Assembly: GCF_039523415.1 (NCBI RefSeq)
Contig: NZ_BAAAFG010000012.1
Coordinates: 197,699 to 261,698, forward strand
DNA from: Gangjinia marincola
GTDB lineage: Bacteria; Bacteroidota; Bacteroidia; Flavobacteriales; Flavobacteriaceae
Direction: 5' to 3'
Length of the DNA: 64,000 nucleotides
This document shows positions 26,227 through 35,707 of this stretch, in pieces. A model generated the notes under the pieces. It was given only the letters and a program-made list of their open reading frames with translations, was not told the origin of the DNA and did no database searches. Within the stretch, counting starts at the first letter, position 1. Every line of letters starts with the position of its first letter. A program made the translations under genes and the position numbers.

Positions 26227-28677
26227 ATGAAGTCTTTCCTGGATGTGCTTTTACCCTTGCCACTCGCCCAGTACTTCACATATAAAATTCCGCCAGAATT
26301 CGAACGGCGAATTGAAGTTGGGATGCGTGTTTCAGTACCTTTTGGAAAATCAAAAATCTATACAGGTATAATTTGCAAAATACATGATCAGCAACCGCTT
26401 CATTATGAGGCTAAATATATAGATCAGGTTCTGGATGATGAATCAATTGTTACTGCTGAACAATTGGCTTTTTGGCAATGGATAGCGTCATATTATATGT
26501 GTGCGGAAGGCGAAGTAATGAAAGCAGCATTGCCGGGAGCATTATTATTAGAAAGTGAGACTATTATCCAATTAAATACGTCTACAACCGAAGCAGAAGT
26601 AGAACTAACAGATGACGAATTCCTAATTACGGAAGCACTACATGCGCAAAGCTCTCTTAAAGTGCACGAAGTAATGCAGTTGTTAGATAAAAAAAGAGTG
26701 CTACCTATCCTTAATGCCTTAGTTCAAAAAGGAGTAGTTGATCTCACTCAAGAGCTATATGAGCAGTATAAACCCAAACTAGTTCGTTATGTTCGATTGC
26801 ACCCTTCGTATGCTTCAGATGAAGCACTACATAAATTGTTGGATCAATTAAGCAGGGCGCCTAAACAGCGCGAAGTTATCCTGAACTTATTTTCGCTTCA
26901 AGCTAAAGATAAGGGTCCTATAGAGGTTGCAACTCTAACTAAGGTTAGTAATGCATCCTCAGGAACAATCAAAATTTTGATCGTTAAAGATATTTTAGAG
27001 GAGTATCATCTTCAAAAAGATCGAATACACTATGATACCGAAAATTCTTCGGGTGATTTAGAACTTTCAACAGTACAACAAACAGCGCATGCTCAAATAG
27101 AACAAGGTTTTAAAAAGAATCGTGTGTGTTTATTGCATGGTGTCACCTCTTCGGGCAAAACCGAAATCTACATAAAACTCATAGAGAAAGCACTTCAGCT
27201 TAAAAAGCAAATTCTTTATCTATTACCTGAAATTGCGCTCACCACACAACTCATCTCAAGATTACAATCCTACTTTGGTCAGGAAGTCTTAGTCTACCAT
27301 AGTAAATACTCTGTACAGGAGCGCGTAGAAGTCTACCGGCACATCAAAGAAGGTACTAAAGGCAAAATTGTCATTGGAGCCAGATCCTCGGTTTTACTAC
27401 CTTTTACTAATCTGGGGTTGATTGTTGTAGACGAGTCCCATGAGAGTAGTTATAAGCAATACGATCCTGCACCACGTTATCATGCCCGGGATGCCGCGAT
27501 CGTTTTAGCAAAACAATTTGATGCCAACATTGTTCTGGGGTCTGCCACACCCGGTGTGGAAAGCTATTTTAATGCACAACAAGACAAATACCAACTGGTA
27601 GAGTTAGGAGAACGTTTTAAAAACATTTTACCTCCTGTAATCAAGACAATTCACCTTGGCGATAAACATAAGCGCAAAGAGATGAAGGGAAATTTCTCTA
27701 ACGATTTGATCCTGGCAATTGAACGAACTTTGAAGGCGCAAAAACAGGTTATTTTATTTCAAAATCGAAGGGGGTATTCTCCGATTTTAACGTGCAATAG
27801 TTGTGGACATGTTCCTCAATGCGCGAATTGTGACGTAAGCCTGACCTACCATCAATACAACAATCAATTGCGTTGTCATTATTGCGGATATCACATGGCC
27901 ATGCAGACACACTGCCTGGTGTGTGAAAGTAATCAATTGACGACAAAGGGTTTTGGTACAGAGCAAATTGAGGCAGAACTAAAAGAATTATTTCCAAAAG
28001 CTACATCTGCCCGCATGGATTTGGATACCACACGTGGTAAGCATGGATATGAAAAAATTATCCATGCTTTTGAGAATGCCGAAATTGATATTTTAGTGGG
28101 AACCCAAATGCTTTCTAAAGGATTAGACTTTAGAAATGTTGATTTGGTCGGGATAATGAGTGCAGACAGCTTATTAAATTATCCTGATTTTAGAGCGTAT
28201 GAAAGAAGTTTTCAATTGATGTTACAAGTCGCAGGGAGAGCAGGGCGTACCCAACAACAGGGAGAAGTTTTGATCCAAAGTTTCAATCCAAATCACGCCA
28301 TCATAAAGCAAGTCGTTCGTTATGATTATGCGGGAATGTATAGAGATCAAATTAAGGATAGAGAAGTATTTCATTATCCGCCTTTTTTTAGGCTCATTCG
28401 ATTGACATTTAAAGGGAGAGATTTTAATCGTGTCAATGATGCCTCTCAATGGACCGCTGATGTCATGCGTCAACAATTTGGTGAGCATGTGTTAGGACCA
28501 GAGTATCCGCCGATTTCTCGTATTCGTAATCAGTATCATAAAAATGTATTACTTAAAATTCCGCAAGGGCAGTCCCTTCCTAAAACAAAAAAAGTACTCC
28601 GCAGAGTACTTAAAAGTTATGAAGCGATTGGATCGTATAGATCAGTTCGCGTAATTATAAATGTTGATCCCTATTAG
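26227..28677 (+). CDS. priA: Primosomal protein N' (PriA helicase)
   Basis: A 3'-5' helicase that restarts stalled replication forks. The 816 residues have the N-terminal 3'-BD domain (LPLPLAQYFTYKIP), Walker A GVTSSGKTEIYI, Walker B VVDESHESSYKQYDPAPRYH, and GSATPGVES. The paired zinc-binding cysteines are intact: CNSCGHVPQCANCDVSLTYH, LRCHYCGYHM and HCLVCES. Helicase motifs QMLSKGLDF and QVAGRAGR follow. Full length for the family. It ends 2 bp before the converging LytTR regulator. Confidence 0.96.
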   Translation: MKSFLDVLLPLPLAQYFTYKIPPEFERRIEVGMRVSVPFGKSKIYTGIICKIHDQQPLHYEAKYIDQVLDDESIVTAEQLAFWQWIASYYMCAEGEVMKAALPGALLLESETIIQLNTSTTEAEVELTDDEFLITEALHAQSSLKVHEVMQLLDKKRVLPILNALVQKGVVDLTQELYEQYKPKLVRYVRLHPSYASDEALHKLLDQLSRAPKQREVILNLFSLQAKDKGPIEVATLTKVSNASSGTIKILIVKDILEEYHLQKDRIHYDTENSSGDLELSTVQQTAHAQIEQGFKKNRVCLLHGVTSSGKTEIYIKLIEKALQLKKQILYLLPEIALTTQLISRLQSYFGQEVLVYHSKYSVQERVEVYRHIKEGTKGKIVIGARSSVLLPFTNLGLIVVDESHESSYKQYDPAPRYHARDAAIVLAKQFDANIVLGSATPGVESYFNAQQDKYQLVELGERFKNILPPVIKTIHLGDKHKRKEMKGNFSNDLILAIERTLKAQKQVILFQNRRGYSPILTCNSCGHVPQCANCDVSLTYHQYNNQLRCHYCGYHMAMQTHCLVCESNQLTTKGFGTEQIEAELKELFPKATSARMDLDTTRGKHGYEKIIHAFENAEIDILVGTQMLSKGLDFRNVDLVGIMSADSLLNYPDFRAYERSFQLMLQVAGRAGRTQQQGEVLIQSFNPNHAIIKQVVRYDYAGMYRDQIKDREVFHYPPFFRLIRLTFKGRDFNRVNDASQWTADVMRQQFGEHVLGPEYPPISRIRNQYHKNVLLKIPQGQSLPKTKKVLRRVLKSYEAIGSYRSVRVIINVDPY

Positions 28678-28679
28678 AT

Positions 28680-29396
28680 TTAGTCCTTTTTTAATTCTTC
28701 TAAAGCTTCAACCATATTCTTTTTTTTATGGCGGCTAATTGGAATATCTGTTCCACTTACCATGGCATATTTACTATTATATCCTTCAACCCTGTGTAGG
28801 TTGATTAAAAAGGATTTATGAATACGCATAAATTGATCTTGGGGTAATTCCTTTTCATATGCTTTCATGGTAGAAAGGACTACGTAGCTGTCTTCATCTG
28901 TTACGAACTTCACATAATCCCCTAAGGCTTCAACATAGCGAATGTTATTGAGGTAAACCTTGTGTTTCTTTTGATTACTTTTTATAAAGATGTAATTATC
29001 ATCATTTTCATAGAGATTCTTATTCTTGAGAACGAACGCGGCAATAGCTTTTTGTATTGCAAGTTCAAACCTGCTTTTGTCCACAGGTTTACTTAAATAA
29101 TCCACCGGCTCATAATCAAATGCTTTAAAGGCATATTGCGTTTTACCTGCTACAAAAATAACTTCGGGCTTATTGGGCAATCCGTCTAAAAGATCAAATC
29201 CAGTTAAAATGGGCATCTCAATATCGAGAAAGATTAAATCAACGCGAGTGTTAGCAAGTCCCTTTTTAGTCTCGATGGCATTTCCATATTGTGCTACTAA
29301 TTCAAGATTAGGATGATCTTTAATAAGTTTTACCATAGCAAGTCGCTGTAAACCAGAGTCATCAACAACAGCACATTTTAATTTAATATTTTCCAC
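28680..29396 (-). CDS. LytTR-family response regulator
   Basis: 238 residues. Receiver domain at about 6-120 with phosphoacceptor Asp58 (IFLDIEMPILTGFDLL) and the conserved Lys in DYLSKPVDKSRF. LytTR DNA-binding domain at about 138-236 (FIKSNQKKHKVYLNNIRYVE, FMRIHKSFLINLHRVEGY). It starts with GTG at 29396. No LytS-type kinase gene is adjacent, so it is an orphan within this window. Confidence 0.92.
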   Translation of the reverse strand: MENIKLKCAVVDDSGLQRLAMVKLIKDHPNLELVAQYGNAIETKKGLANTRVDLIFLDIEMPILTGFDLLDGLPNKPEVIFVAGKTQYAFKAFDYEPVDYLSKPVDKSRFELAIQKAIAAFVLKNKNLYENDDNYIFIKSNQKKHKVYLNNIRYVEALGDYVKFVTDEDSYVVLSTMKAYEKELPQDQFMRIHKSFLINLHRVEGYNSKYAMVSGTDIPISRHKKKNMVEALEELKKD

Positions 29397-29449
29397 GCAG
29401 TTAGTTTCTTACTTAATCAAACAATAGTATTGATTATTTATTATTTTAA

Positions 29450-29457
29450 CAAATATA
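29450..29457 (-). promoter_or_regulatory. Possible -7 box (TATATTTG) for the LytTR regulator gene
   Basis: A minus-strand TAnnTTTG match about 53 bp upstream of the GTG start. No TTG at the usual -33 distance. Confidence 0.4.
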
Positions 29458-29524
29458 AATTCCTATAATCCTGTAAGTTTTTAACTATTTACTGTGAATT
29501 ACTCTTTTACCCGTGGCGTCATCC

Positions 29525-29555
29525 TTGGCTAATAAGAAATAAAGCATTACTTTTG
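29525..29555 (+). promoter_or_regulatory. Promoter of the rpsF-rpsR-rplI operon
   Basis: TTG at 29525-29527 and TACTTTTG at 29548-29555 are 20 bp apart, matching the Bacteroidota -33/-7 consensus (TTG / TAnnTTTG). The -7 box ends 22 bp before the rpsF start. This is the best promoter match in the window. Confidence 0.78.
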
Positions 29556-29577
29556 CAGCCAATTTTAATAAAATAAT

Positions 29578-29916
29578 ATGAATCATTACGAAACTGTTTT
29601 CATTTTGAATCCCGTTTTATCTGAAGATCAGATAAAGGAGACAGTAAAGAAATTTGAGGATTTCATTGTTTCAAAAGGTGCCAAAATGATTCACAAAGAA
29701 GACTGGGGTCTTAAAAAATTAGCGTACGAAATTCAAAACAAAAAGAGTGGTTTTTATCACTTGTTTGAGTTCACTGCTCCTGGAGAAATCATTGAACCGT
29801 TTGAGGTTATGTTTAGAAGAGATGAACGCGTGATGCGTTATCTTACCGTTAAGTTAGACAAGTATGCCGTGGAGTGGGCAGAAAAAAGAAGAACCCGTAA
29901 AAAGCAAAACGCATAG
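29578..29916 (+). CDS. rpsF: 30S ribosomal protein S6
   Basis: 112 residues, binding 16S rRNA together with S18 in the central domain. Clear S6 pattern: NHYETVFILNPVLSEDQIKE, DWGLKKLAYEIQNKKSGFYH and MFRRDERVMRYLTVKLDKYA. It is the first gene of rpsF-rpsR-rplI, with rpsR starting 1 bp after the stop. Confidence 0.97.
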   Translation: MNHYETVFILNPVLSEDQIKETVKKFEDFIVSKGAKMIHKEDWGLKKLAYEIQNKKSGFYHLFEFTAPGEIIEPFEVMFRRDERVMRYLTVKLDKYAVEWAEKRRTRKKQNA

Positions 29917-29917
29917 T

Positions 29918-30214
29918 ATGGCAACTTTACAACAACAAGCAAAAGGAAAAAAAGACGGAGAGATAAGATATCTTACTCCGTTAAATATAGAAACAAGTAC
30001 AAAGAAAAAATACTGTCGTTTTAAGCGTTCTGGTATTAAGTACATAGATTATAAAGACGCAGACTTTTTAGGATCATTTGTTAATGAACAAGGTAAATTA
30101 TTACCACGTCGTATTACGGGTACTTCTCTTAAATATCAGCGTAAAGTGGCTGTAGCGGTGAAAAGAGCACGTCACATTGCAATCATGCCTTATGTAACCG
30201 ATTTGTACAAATAA
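29918..30214 (+). CDS. rpsR: 30S ribosomal protein S18
   Basis: 98 residues from the ATG at 29918 (MATLQQQAKGKKDGEIRYL). The S18 core KYCRFKRSGIKYIDYKDADF and PRRITGTSLKYQRKVAVAVK is intact, as is the C-terminal ARHIAIMPYVTDLYK. A longer reading starting inside rpsF at 29864 is rejected. Partner of S6 in the ribosome and in the operon. Confidence 0.97.
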   Translation: MATLQQQAKGKKDGEIRYLTPLNIETSTKKKYCRFKRSGIKYIDYKDADFLGSFVNEQGKLLPRRITGTSLKYQRKVAVAVKRARHIAIMPYVTDLYK

Positions 30215-30226
30215 AAATAGATAATC

Positions 30227-30676
30227 ATGGAACTTATATTAAACAAAGACGTTGATAATCTAGGATTTACAGACGATGTAGTAGAGGTTAAAAATGGTTA
30301 CGGTCGTAATTATTTGATCCCACATGGATACGCAAGCTTAGCAACACCTTCAGCTAAAAAAGCCTTGGCAGAGAAGTTAAAGCAAAGAGCTTACAAGGAC
30401 AAAAAGATTATTGATGCAGCGAATAAAGAGGCTCAAAGACTTAATGGTTTAGAAATCAATATTACTGCAAAGGCAGGGAATGATGGAAAATTATTTGGTA
30501 GCGTAACTAATGCAGATGTATCTACTGCTCTAGAGAAAGAAGGAATTGAAATTGAAAAGAAATTCATTTCTATTGCTGGTGGTGCTGTTAAACGTACCGG
30601 TCAATATGAAGCGACGATTCGTTTTCATCGAGATGTAGTAGAAACCTTAACTTTTGAAGTGGTTAGTGAGAGTTAG
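30227..30676 (+). CDS. rplI: 50S ribosomal protein L9
   Basis: 149 residues. N-terminal rRNA-binding domain MELILNKDVDNLGFTDDVVE followed by VKNGYGRNYLIPHGYA, a long connecting helix (about 40-75) and a C-terminal domain with GKLFGSVTNADVSTAL. Normal length. Last gene of the ribosomal operon, followed by a strong terminator. Confidence 0.97.
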   Translation: MELILNKDVDNLGFTDDVVEVKNGYGRNYLIPHGYASLATPSAKKALAEKLKQRAYKDKKIIDAANKEAQRLNGLEINITAKAGNDGKLFGSVTNADVSTALEKEGIEIEKKFISIAGGAVKRTGQYEATIRFHRDVVETLTFEVVSES

Positions 30677-30697
30677 TACTACACTTTAATGCATAAG

Positions 30698-30733
30698 AAA
30701 ACCCTCTGGAGCTTTTGTGACAGAGGGTTTTTT
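30698..30733 (+). terminator. Intrinsic terminator of the rpsF-rpsR-rplI operon
   Basis: AAAACCCTCTG (30698-30708) pairs with CAGAGGG plus T (30721-30731) around a 12-base loop, ending in TTTTTT at 30728-30733. Confidence 0.92.
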
Positions 30734-30916
30734 GTTTCTAATATATACAGCTTGTTATACAGTTTATACACATTTCAAGCAATTGAAATAGTTTAAACTT
30801 TACGTTAGACTCTGATAAACAAAATCTTACGTATTAAAAGGATTGATTATTCACTACTGGTACAGTTTTTCTATAGTTTACATCAAACAGAAATAAACTT
30901 TTAAATTTTAAAAACA

Positions 30917-31231
30917 ATGAAAAATTTGGCAATAGCAGCAGCATTCGTAGTAGGAGCAAGTTTTGCGTCATTCGCATCAACCCCTATTATCTTCCATGAC
31001 GGAATAATGGAAACAGTGCTACAGGATGAATACAAAGAAGTAGCAGCTTCAGAATTACCGCAAGCCGTAGTTAATTCTTTTGCAAAGGATTTCCCAGATG
31101 CAAAATTAATTAAGGCACACACCAATGAAGAGGGTAAATACAAATTAGAGATCGCTGTAGAAGGTGAAGCTAAGACAGTATATTGCTCTGCAGAAGGCGA
31201 GTGGCTAACTGAAGAAGACAATGAAGAGTAG
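30917..31231 (+). CDS. Small secreted PepSY-like protein
   Basis: 104 residues. Signal peptide with AIAAAFVVGASFASFAS, then one PepSY-like domain: ASELPQAVVNSFAKDFPDAK, LIKAHTNEEGKYKLEIAVEG and EAKTVYCSAEGEWL. Such proteins are common periplasmic proteins of unknown role in the phylum. The gene has its own spacer and terminator and precedes a two-component pair; a link to that system is possible but unproven. Confidence 0.78.
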   Translation: MKNLAIAAAFVVGASFASFASTPIIFHDGIMETVLQDEYKEVAASELPQAVVNSFAKDFPDAKLIKAHTNEEGKYKLEIAVEGEAKTVYCSAEGEWLTEEDNEE

Positions 31232-31270
31232 CTAGTAGGTTGTTTTGATCATCACCTTGATCAATTATTT

Positions 31271-31298
31271 AAGCCATGCAGCAATGCATGGCTTTTTT
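31271..31298 (+). terminator. Intrinsic terminator after the PepSY-like gene
   Basis: Perfect 10-bp stem AAGCCATGCA (31271-31280) / TGCATGGCTT (31285-31294) with loop GCAA, then Ts to 31298. Confidence 0.93.
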
Positions 31299-31330
31299 AT
31301 GCGTTATCTTTACCATAAGAAATCAAAACT

Positions 31331-32665
31331 GTGGCTAAAATCTTACTTATAGAGGATGATGTAGCATTTTCTGCAATGCTTGAGCGCTTTCTACTGCGTA
31401 AAGATTTTGAGGTAGAACAGTGTTATACAGCAGAGGATGCCAAGCAAAAATTAAAAAATAACACGTATCAATTGGTCTTTACCGATTTGCGTTTACCAGA
31501 TGGGGATGGAATCTCTATTCTCATTGCGGCTAAAAAATATCAACCCCATATTCCGGTCATCTTAATGACTAGCTATGCAGATGTTTCTACAGCTGTAAAA
31601 GCTATGAAGAAAGGGGCTTTTGACTATATTTCTAAACCGTTTAATCAAGATGAGGTGCTGGTGGTTATCAATAATGCGCTGAAGAGTGAAGTATCTCAAC
31701 CTAAGAAAATCGAAACAAGCACAGAGCATACCACAAAAAAGCTGGTTTATGGTATAAGTGCATCTTCTAAAAAATTAAATGAGTACATTAAATTAGTTGC
31801 CCCTACCACCATGTCAGTCTTAATCTTAGGCGATAGTGGTACGGGAAAAGAGGTTATTGCAAAGCGTATTCATGAACATAGTGATAGAAAGGATAATGCA
31901 TTCATAGCTGTGGATTGCGGAGCAATTCCTGCCGAAATAGCAGGAAGCGAATTTTTTGGGCACATCAAAGGTTCTTTTACGGGCGCAATTCAAGATAAAG
32001 AAGGTCATTTTGCCGCTGCTAATGGTGGCACACTTTTTTTAGACGAAGTGGGTAATCTATCGTATGAAAATCAAATACAACTTTTGCGTGCATTGCAAGA
32101 GCGAAAAATTAAACCTATTGGAGCCAATCATGAAATCAATGTGGACATACGTTTGATCACAGCGACGAATGAAGATTTAACTAAAGCGGTCGAAGCAGGA
32201 GATTTTAGAGAAGACCTGTTTCATCGTCTCAATGAGTTTTTTATCAAAGTACCCAGACTGGCAGAACGAAAGGAGGATCTCTTAATTTTTGCAGATCATT
32301 TTCTGGCTAAGGCTAACGCCGAATTAAACAAAGAGGTAATTGGATTTTCTGACGAGGTATTGACAATTTTTCAGCAGTATGACTGGCCCGGAAACATTAG
32401 AGAACTTGCAAATGTGATCAAGAGAGCCACACTTCTTTCTCAAGATAAATTACTTGGACTACAGCATCTTCCGCAGGAATTATTGTATCCTAAAACTACT
32501 CCATCAAGTTTAGACGGTACTTTCTCAACCAAGACCCACGAAAAGAACTTGATTATTTCAGCACTCGCCGAAGCAAAAAATAACAAATCAAAAGCAGCCA
32601 AACTCCTCAATATAACTCGTAAAACTCTGTATAACAAGCTTAAGCAATATGAAATTGATGCCTAA
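31331..32665 (+). CDS. Sigma-54-dependent response regulator (NtrC family)
   Basis: 444 residues, activating sigma-54 RNA polymerase when phosphorylated. Receiver domain at 1-120 with phosphoacceptor Asp52 (FTDLRLPDGDG). AAA+ domain at about 140-375: Walker A ILGDSGTGKEV, the sigma-54 contact loop reading GSFTGA where GAFTGA is usual, Walker B GGTLFLDEVGNL and WPGNIRELANVIKRA. C-terminal Fis-type helix-turn-helix (SKAAKLLNITRKTLYNKLKQ). Starts at GTG (31331). Its end overlaps the convergent hybrid kinase gene by 4 bp, and that kinase is the likely partner. Confidence 0.94.
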   Translation: MAKILLIEDDVAFSAMLERFLLRKDFEVEQCYTAEDAKQKLKNNTYQLVFTDLRLPDGDGISILIAAKKYQPHIPVILMTSYADVSTAVKAMKKGAFDYISKPFNQDEVLVVINNALKSEVSQPKKIETSTEHTTKKLVYGISASSKKLNEYIKLVAPTTMSVLILGDSGTGKEVIAKRIHEHSDRKDNAFIAVDCGAIPAEIAGSEFFGHIKGSFTGAIQDKEGHFAAANGGTLFLDEVGNLSYENQIQLLRALQERKIKPIGANHEINVDIRLITATNEDLTKAVEAGDFREDLFHRLNEFFIKVPRLAERKEDLLIFADHFLAKANAELNKEVIGFSDEVLTIFQQYDWPGNIRELANVIKRATLLSQDKLLGLQHLPQELLYPKTTPSSLDGTFSTKTHEKNLIISALAEAKNNKSKAAKLLNITRKTLYNKLKQYEIDA

Positions 32666-35067
32666 CTTTTTAAGCTTGTTTTAAAGAGTACGGTGTTTTT
32701 TTTGATCATCTTTTTAGTTAATGTAAGTTGCTTCTTCACATTTGTAGTCTGATCTAAGCGATCTAATAAATCAACCAAATCAGTCGCATTCACCTGTAAA
32801 TACATGGTTCTCATCTTGTGTAGTTTAGCAGAAACTGTTTTTTGATCATCATTGATCACCGCACTATGAAGTTCTTTCAAATCTTTAGTAGATGAAGTTT
32901 TAAATAGAGACCTGACATATTTTTCATCTTCGGGATCATGGATAAAATCTGTGATAGCAGTGTCCATACTTATGTTACCATTAGAATAGGCATGGGGTGT
33001 ATTGGTACCCGGATATAGTGCTCGCTTTACTACTTGTTGTAAGTGTATAGCCGAAAAAGGTTTTTTTAACACAGCCGAAAATCCTGCATCCAGATAGGAT
33101 GATTCATCAATATTTTGACGGCCGGTCATAGCAATAATGGGTTGACCTATATAATTAAAATCAGGGGAATTTTTGAGTTGTTCTGCAATATGAAATCCAT
33201 TAAAATCGGGTAGCTGGATATCGGTTAAAATAAGATTATAGTTAAGATCTTTAATGTGTTGCACCGCTTTTGCTCCACTATTGAACGGGTGAACCTTTAT
33301 ATTTTCACGATTCATGAGAATTGTGATCAATTCTAATAATGCTTCGTCATCATCGATAAGTACCGCACTAATAGTTGCAGAATCTGGCGCGCTATCAGGT
33401 TGATCCTTACTCAAATGGGGTTCTTCCAACTGGGCGGGTAAGATTACGGTGAATGTACTTCCTACACCAACCTTACTGGTTAGGCTTAGCGTACCGTTGA
33501 GCAGTGTAACCAATTTTTTAGAAATGGTAAGTCCTAGTCCAGATCCCCCGTACTGTTTTTCAATAGACTCTTCGGCCTGTGTGAATTCTTCAAAAATAAG
33601 GGTTTGCTTTTCAGATTGAATACCTATTCCTGTATCCTTTATCTCAATAGTAACTAAATCTTTGTTTTTATTTAATTTGGCTGATACCCAAATGCTTCCT
33701 TCTGAAGTAAACTTAACCGCATTACCGATCAAATTTGAAAGAATTTGCCGAATCCTAAAAGGGTCTCCCACTAAGCGTTGACCTGAAACATCATCAATAT
33801 GTAAGATAATTTCAACTGACCGCTCAGGATGAATATCACTGTATTGATCAATGACGTCTTTAATAAGATCACCTAAATGAAAAGGGACTTTTTCAATGGT
33901 AATTTTATGTGCTTCTAACTTGGAGTAATCCATAAGATCATCGACCAATTGGTTAACGTAATGGGATGCTTTTTTGATGCGATCAACATAATAATGGTCT
34001 TTGATCGCCAATGCAGATTCGTTAAGTAATTCGCTATAGCCGCTTATTGTTCCTAAGGGTGTTTTGAGATCGTGACTTACCATAGAGATGAGCTGTTCGC
34101 GGTTCTTAAGCAGTTTTTGATTGTACTCGCTGGTTTTTTCGGCTTTTACCCTATAGCGCTGAGTATTCCAAAAATCATTTACAATTAAAACCGAAAATAT
34201 AATCACCAGAATAGCAGCTAGTATAGCGGCATATATAATAGTGTCGACGCTTTTACGCTGAATGCTTTTTTGCTCCAAGCCCACAGTTCGTGCCGTTTGC
34301 AAAAATTCTTGTTCAAAATCTGCTATGATTTCGCGCAATTGCTCAGATATAATGACGTCTTTTTGTTGAAGCTTTCGTTCTTCAAAAATAAGCTCCTGTC
34401 TTTCTTGCGCCACTTCTTGCTGAATGCTTTGCAAGACATTTCTAGATACAGTAACGATAGAATCCAGCGTGCTTTGATCCACAGAATTTGTGGAGTCGCG
34501 CGGGATGTACTTATTATAAATGGCGATACGTTCTTCAAGTAAATCTCTGATCCTGGGAGATAGTTTTTCAGGGTCTTTAGTATAGTCTTCTAAGGTAAGT
34601 CGGCCCAGGGTGGATTCAATAGAACTTAATTGATTGATCGCCCGTTGCAGGGTAACCTCAGATCCTTTGTCGTTTCTAATACGTTGGAGTGCTGTGATGT
34701 TTTCAGCTTTTTGATCAATTAGAATAGCAATGCTATCCAATCGCTGACGTTGAGCCGAATCTTGAATAATTTGTTTCAACAACTCAATTTCTTTCGTTAT
34801 TGAATCCTTTTTTGCCTCATACAGGCTAATGACGCCTGGATTATCAGATTGCTGAGCAGTACGGGCTAATCCTTCACTTTCGTACATATAGGTAAGTAGC
34901 TTACCAAACCTAAGTACATGATTTTTCTCTTGTGTATCTTTTTGTTGGATTTCAACAAAATTGGTGAATTCCCCGTATACAATGTACCCTACTACCACAA
35001 CCAGTAGGGTCAAAGCAAAATAGCTTAGAATTACTTTAAGAGTGATTTTATTTGTGAGCGCAGTCAA
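32662..35067 (-). CDS. Hybrid sensor histidine kinase with receiver and HPt domains
   Basis: 801 residues. Membrane spans at about 10-31 and 277-297 enclose an extracytoplasmic, largely helical sensor of about 245 residues. HisKA follows with His332 (MVSHDLKTPLGTISGY), then HATPase_c at about 440-555 (NLIGNAVKFTSEG, IKDTGIGI, GGSGLGLTISKKL). A receiver lies at about 570-690 (ILTDIQLPDFNGF) and an HPt-like end at about 715-800 with candidate His in AKLHKMRTMY. The set forms a multistep phosphorelay. It starts at TTG and converges on the sigma-54 regulator with a 4-bp overlap. Confidence 0.92.
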   Translation of the reverse strand: MTALTNKITLKVILSYFALTLLVVVVGYIVYGEFTNFVEIQQKDTQEKNHVLRFGKLLTYMYESEGLARTAQQSDNPGVISLYEAKKDSITKEIELLKQIIQDSAQRQRLDSIAILIDQKAENITALQRIRNDKGSEVTLQRAINQLSSIESTLGRLTLEDYTKDPEKLSPRIRDLLEERIAIYNKYIPRDSTNSVDQSTLDSIVTVSRNVLQSIQQEVAQERQELIFEERKLQQKDVIISEQLREIIADFEQEFLQTARTVGLEQKSIQRKSVDTIIYAAILAAILVIIFSVLIVNDFWNTQRYRVKAEKTSEYNQKLLKNREQLISMVSHDLKTPLGTISGYSELLNESALAIKDHYYVDRIKKASHYVNQLVDDLMDYSKLEAHKITIEKVPFHLGDLIKDVIDQYSDIHPERSVEIILHIDDVSGQRLVGDPFRIRQILSNLIGNAVKFTSEGSIWVSAKLNKNKDLVTIEIKDTGIGIQSEKQTLIFEEFTQAEESIEKQYGGSGLGLTISKKLVTLLNGTLSLTSKVGVGSTFTVILPAQLEEPHLSKDQPDSAPDSATISAVLIDDDEALLELITILMNRENIKVHPFNSGAKAVQHIKDLNYNLILTDIQLPDFNGFHIAEQLKNSPDFNYIGQPIIAMTGRQNIDESSYLDAGFSAVLKKPFSAIHLQQVVKRALYPGTNTPHAYSNGNISMDTAITDFIHDPEDEKYVRSLFKTSSTKDLKELHSAVINDDQKTVSAKLHKMRTMYLQVNATDLVDLLDRLDQTTNVKKQLTLTKKMIKKNTVLFKTSLKS

Positions 35068-35116
35068 AATGAATAGTTGATTCTAGTAAAGATACGAACG
35101 AAATTTTTGAAGGTTT

Positions 35117-35620
35117 ATGTTTACTTTTGCAGAAAATTATAAAGGTTTGAAATACGCACGCTTAACTAAAGAGCAATTAGATGAACTCCGCCAGGAATTT
35201 ATCAACTTTTTGGCTATTCAAAAAATAACGGCAGAGGAGTGGGAAAGCATTAAAAAGGAAAAGCCCAATGTTGCCGAAGAGGAACTGGATCTCTTTAGTG
35301 ATCTGGTGTGGGAGGGAGTTCTAACTCAAGTCAACTATCTGGAACATTTCTCTACCAACCAGCTATTTTTATTTAAAGTTTCTGCCTTAACCATGAGTTT
35401 GATTGGGATTAAAATTGATCGTGATGATATTGATATTACGACTGCAACGGGCTATAACTGGTTACAGCAAAATCTAATGGATGATCGGGTGAATTTATAT
35501 TCAAGTGAAAAAGTGATCAAAGAAGAGGAGCGCAACAGTGATATCTTTGCATTAATCCAACAAGGCGCTAATATTACGAAAGGAGAGTTGTACGAGTATA
35601 TGGAAGAGAAGTTGCCTTGA
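35117..35620 (+). CDS. Conserved flavobacterial protein, DUF6495-like
   Basis: 167 residues without signal or membrane span; acidic and mainly helical. Conserved-looking stretches are KYARLTKEQLDELRQEFINF, AEEWESIKKEKPNVAEEELD and LFSDLVWEGVLTQVNYLEHF. I recall this as the DUF6495 family, found mainly in flavobacteria; the number should be checked by profile search. Function unknown. It is divergent from the hybrid kinase gene across 49 bp. Confidence 0.72.
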   Translation: MFTFAENYKGLKYARLTKEQLDELRQEFINFLAIQKITAEEWESIKKEKPNVAEEELDLFSDLVWEGVLTQVNYLEHFSTNQLFLFKVSALTMSLIGIKIDRDDIDITTATGYNWLQQNLMDDRVNLYSSEKVIKEEERNSDIFALIQQGANITKGELYEYMEEKLP

Positions 35621-35707
35621 ATCTTTTTGAGTAATTCTAGTATCAGTGTTATTTTTTAGCTTGCTATTATTTTTGCTCACAACTCACAACTACTTCCGTT
35701 CTTATTC

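Noticed and set aside
29864..29917. Longer N-terminus for ribosomal protein S18
   Set aside because: It would start within rpsF. The ATG at 29918 matches the normal S18 start.
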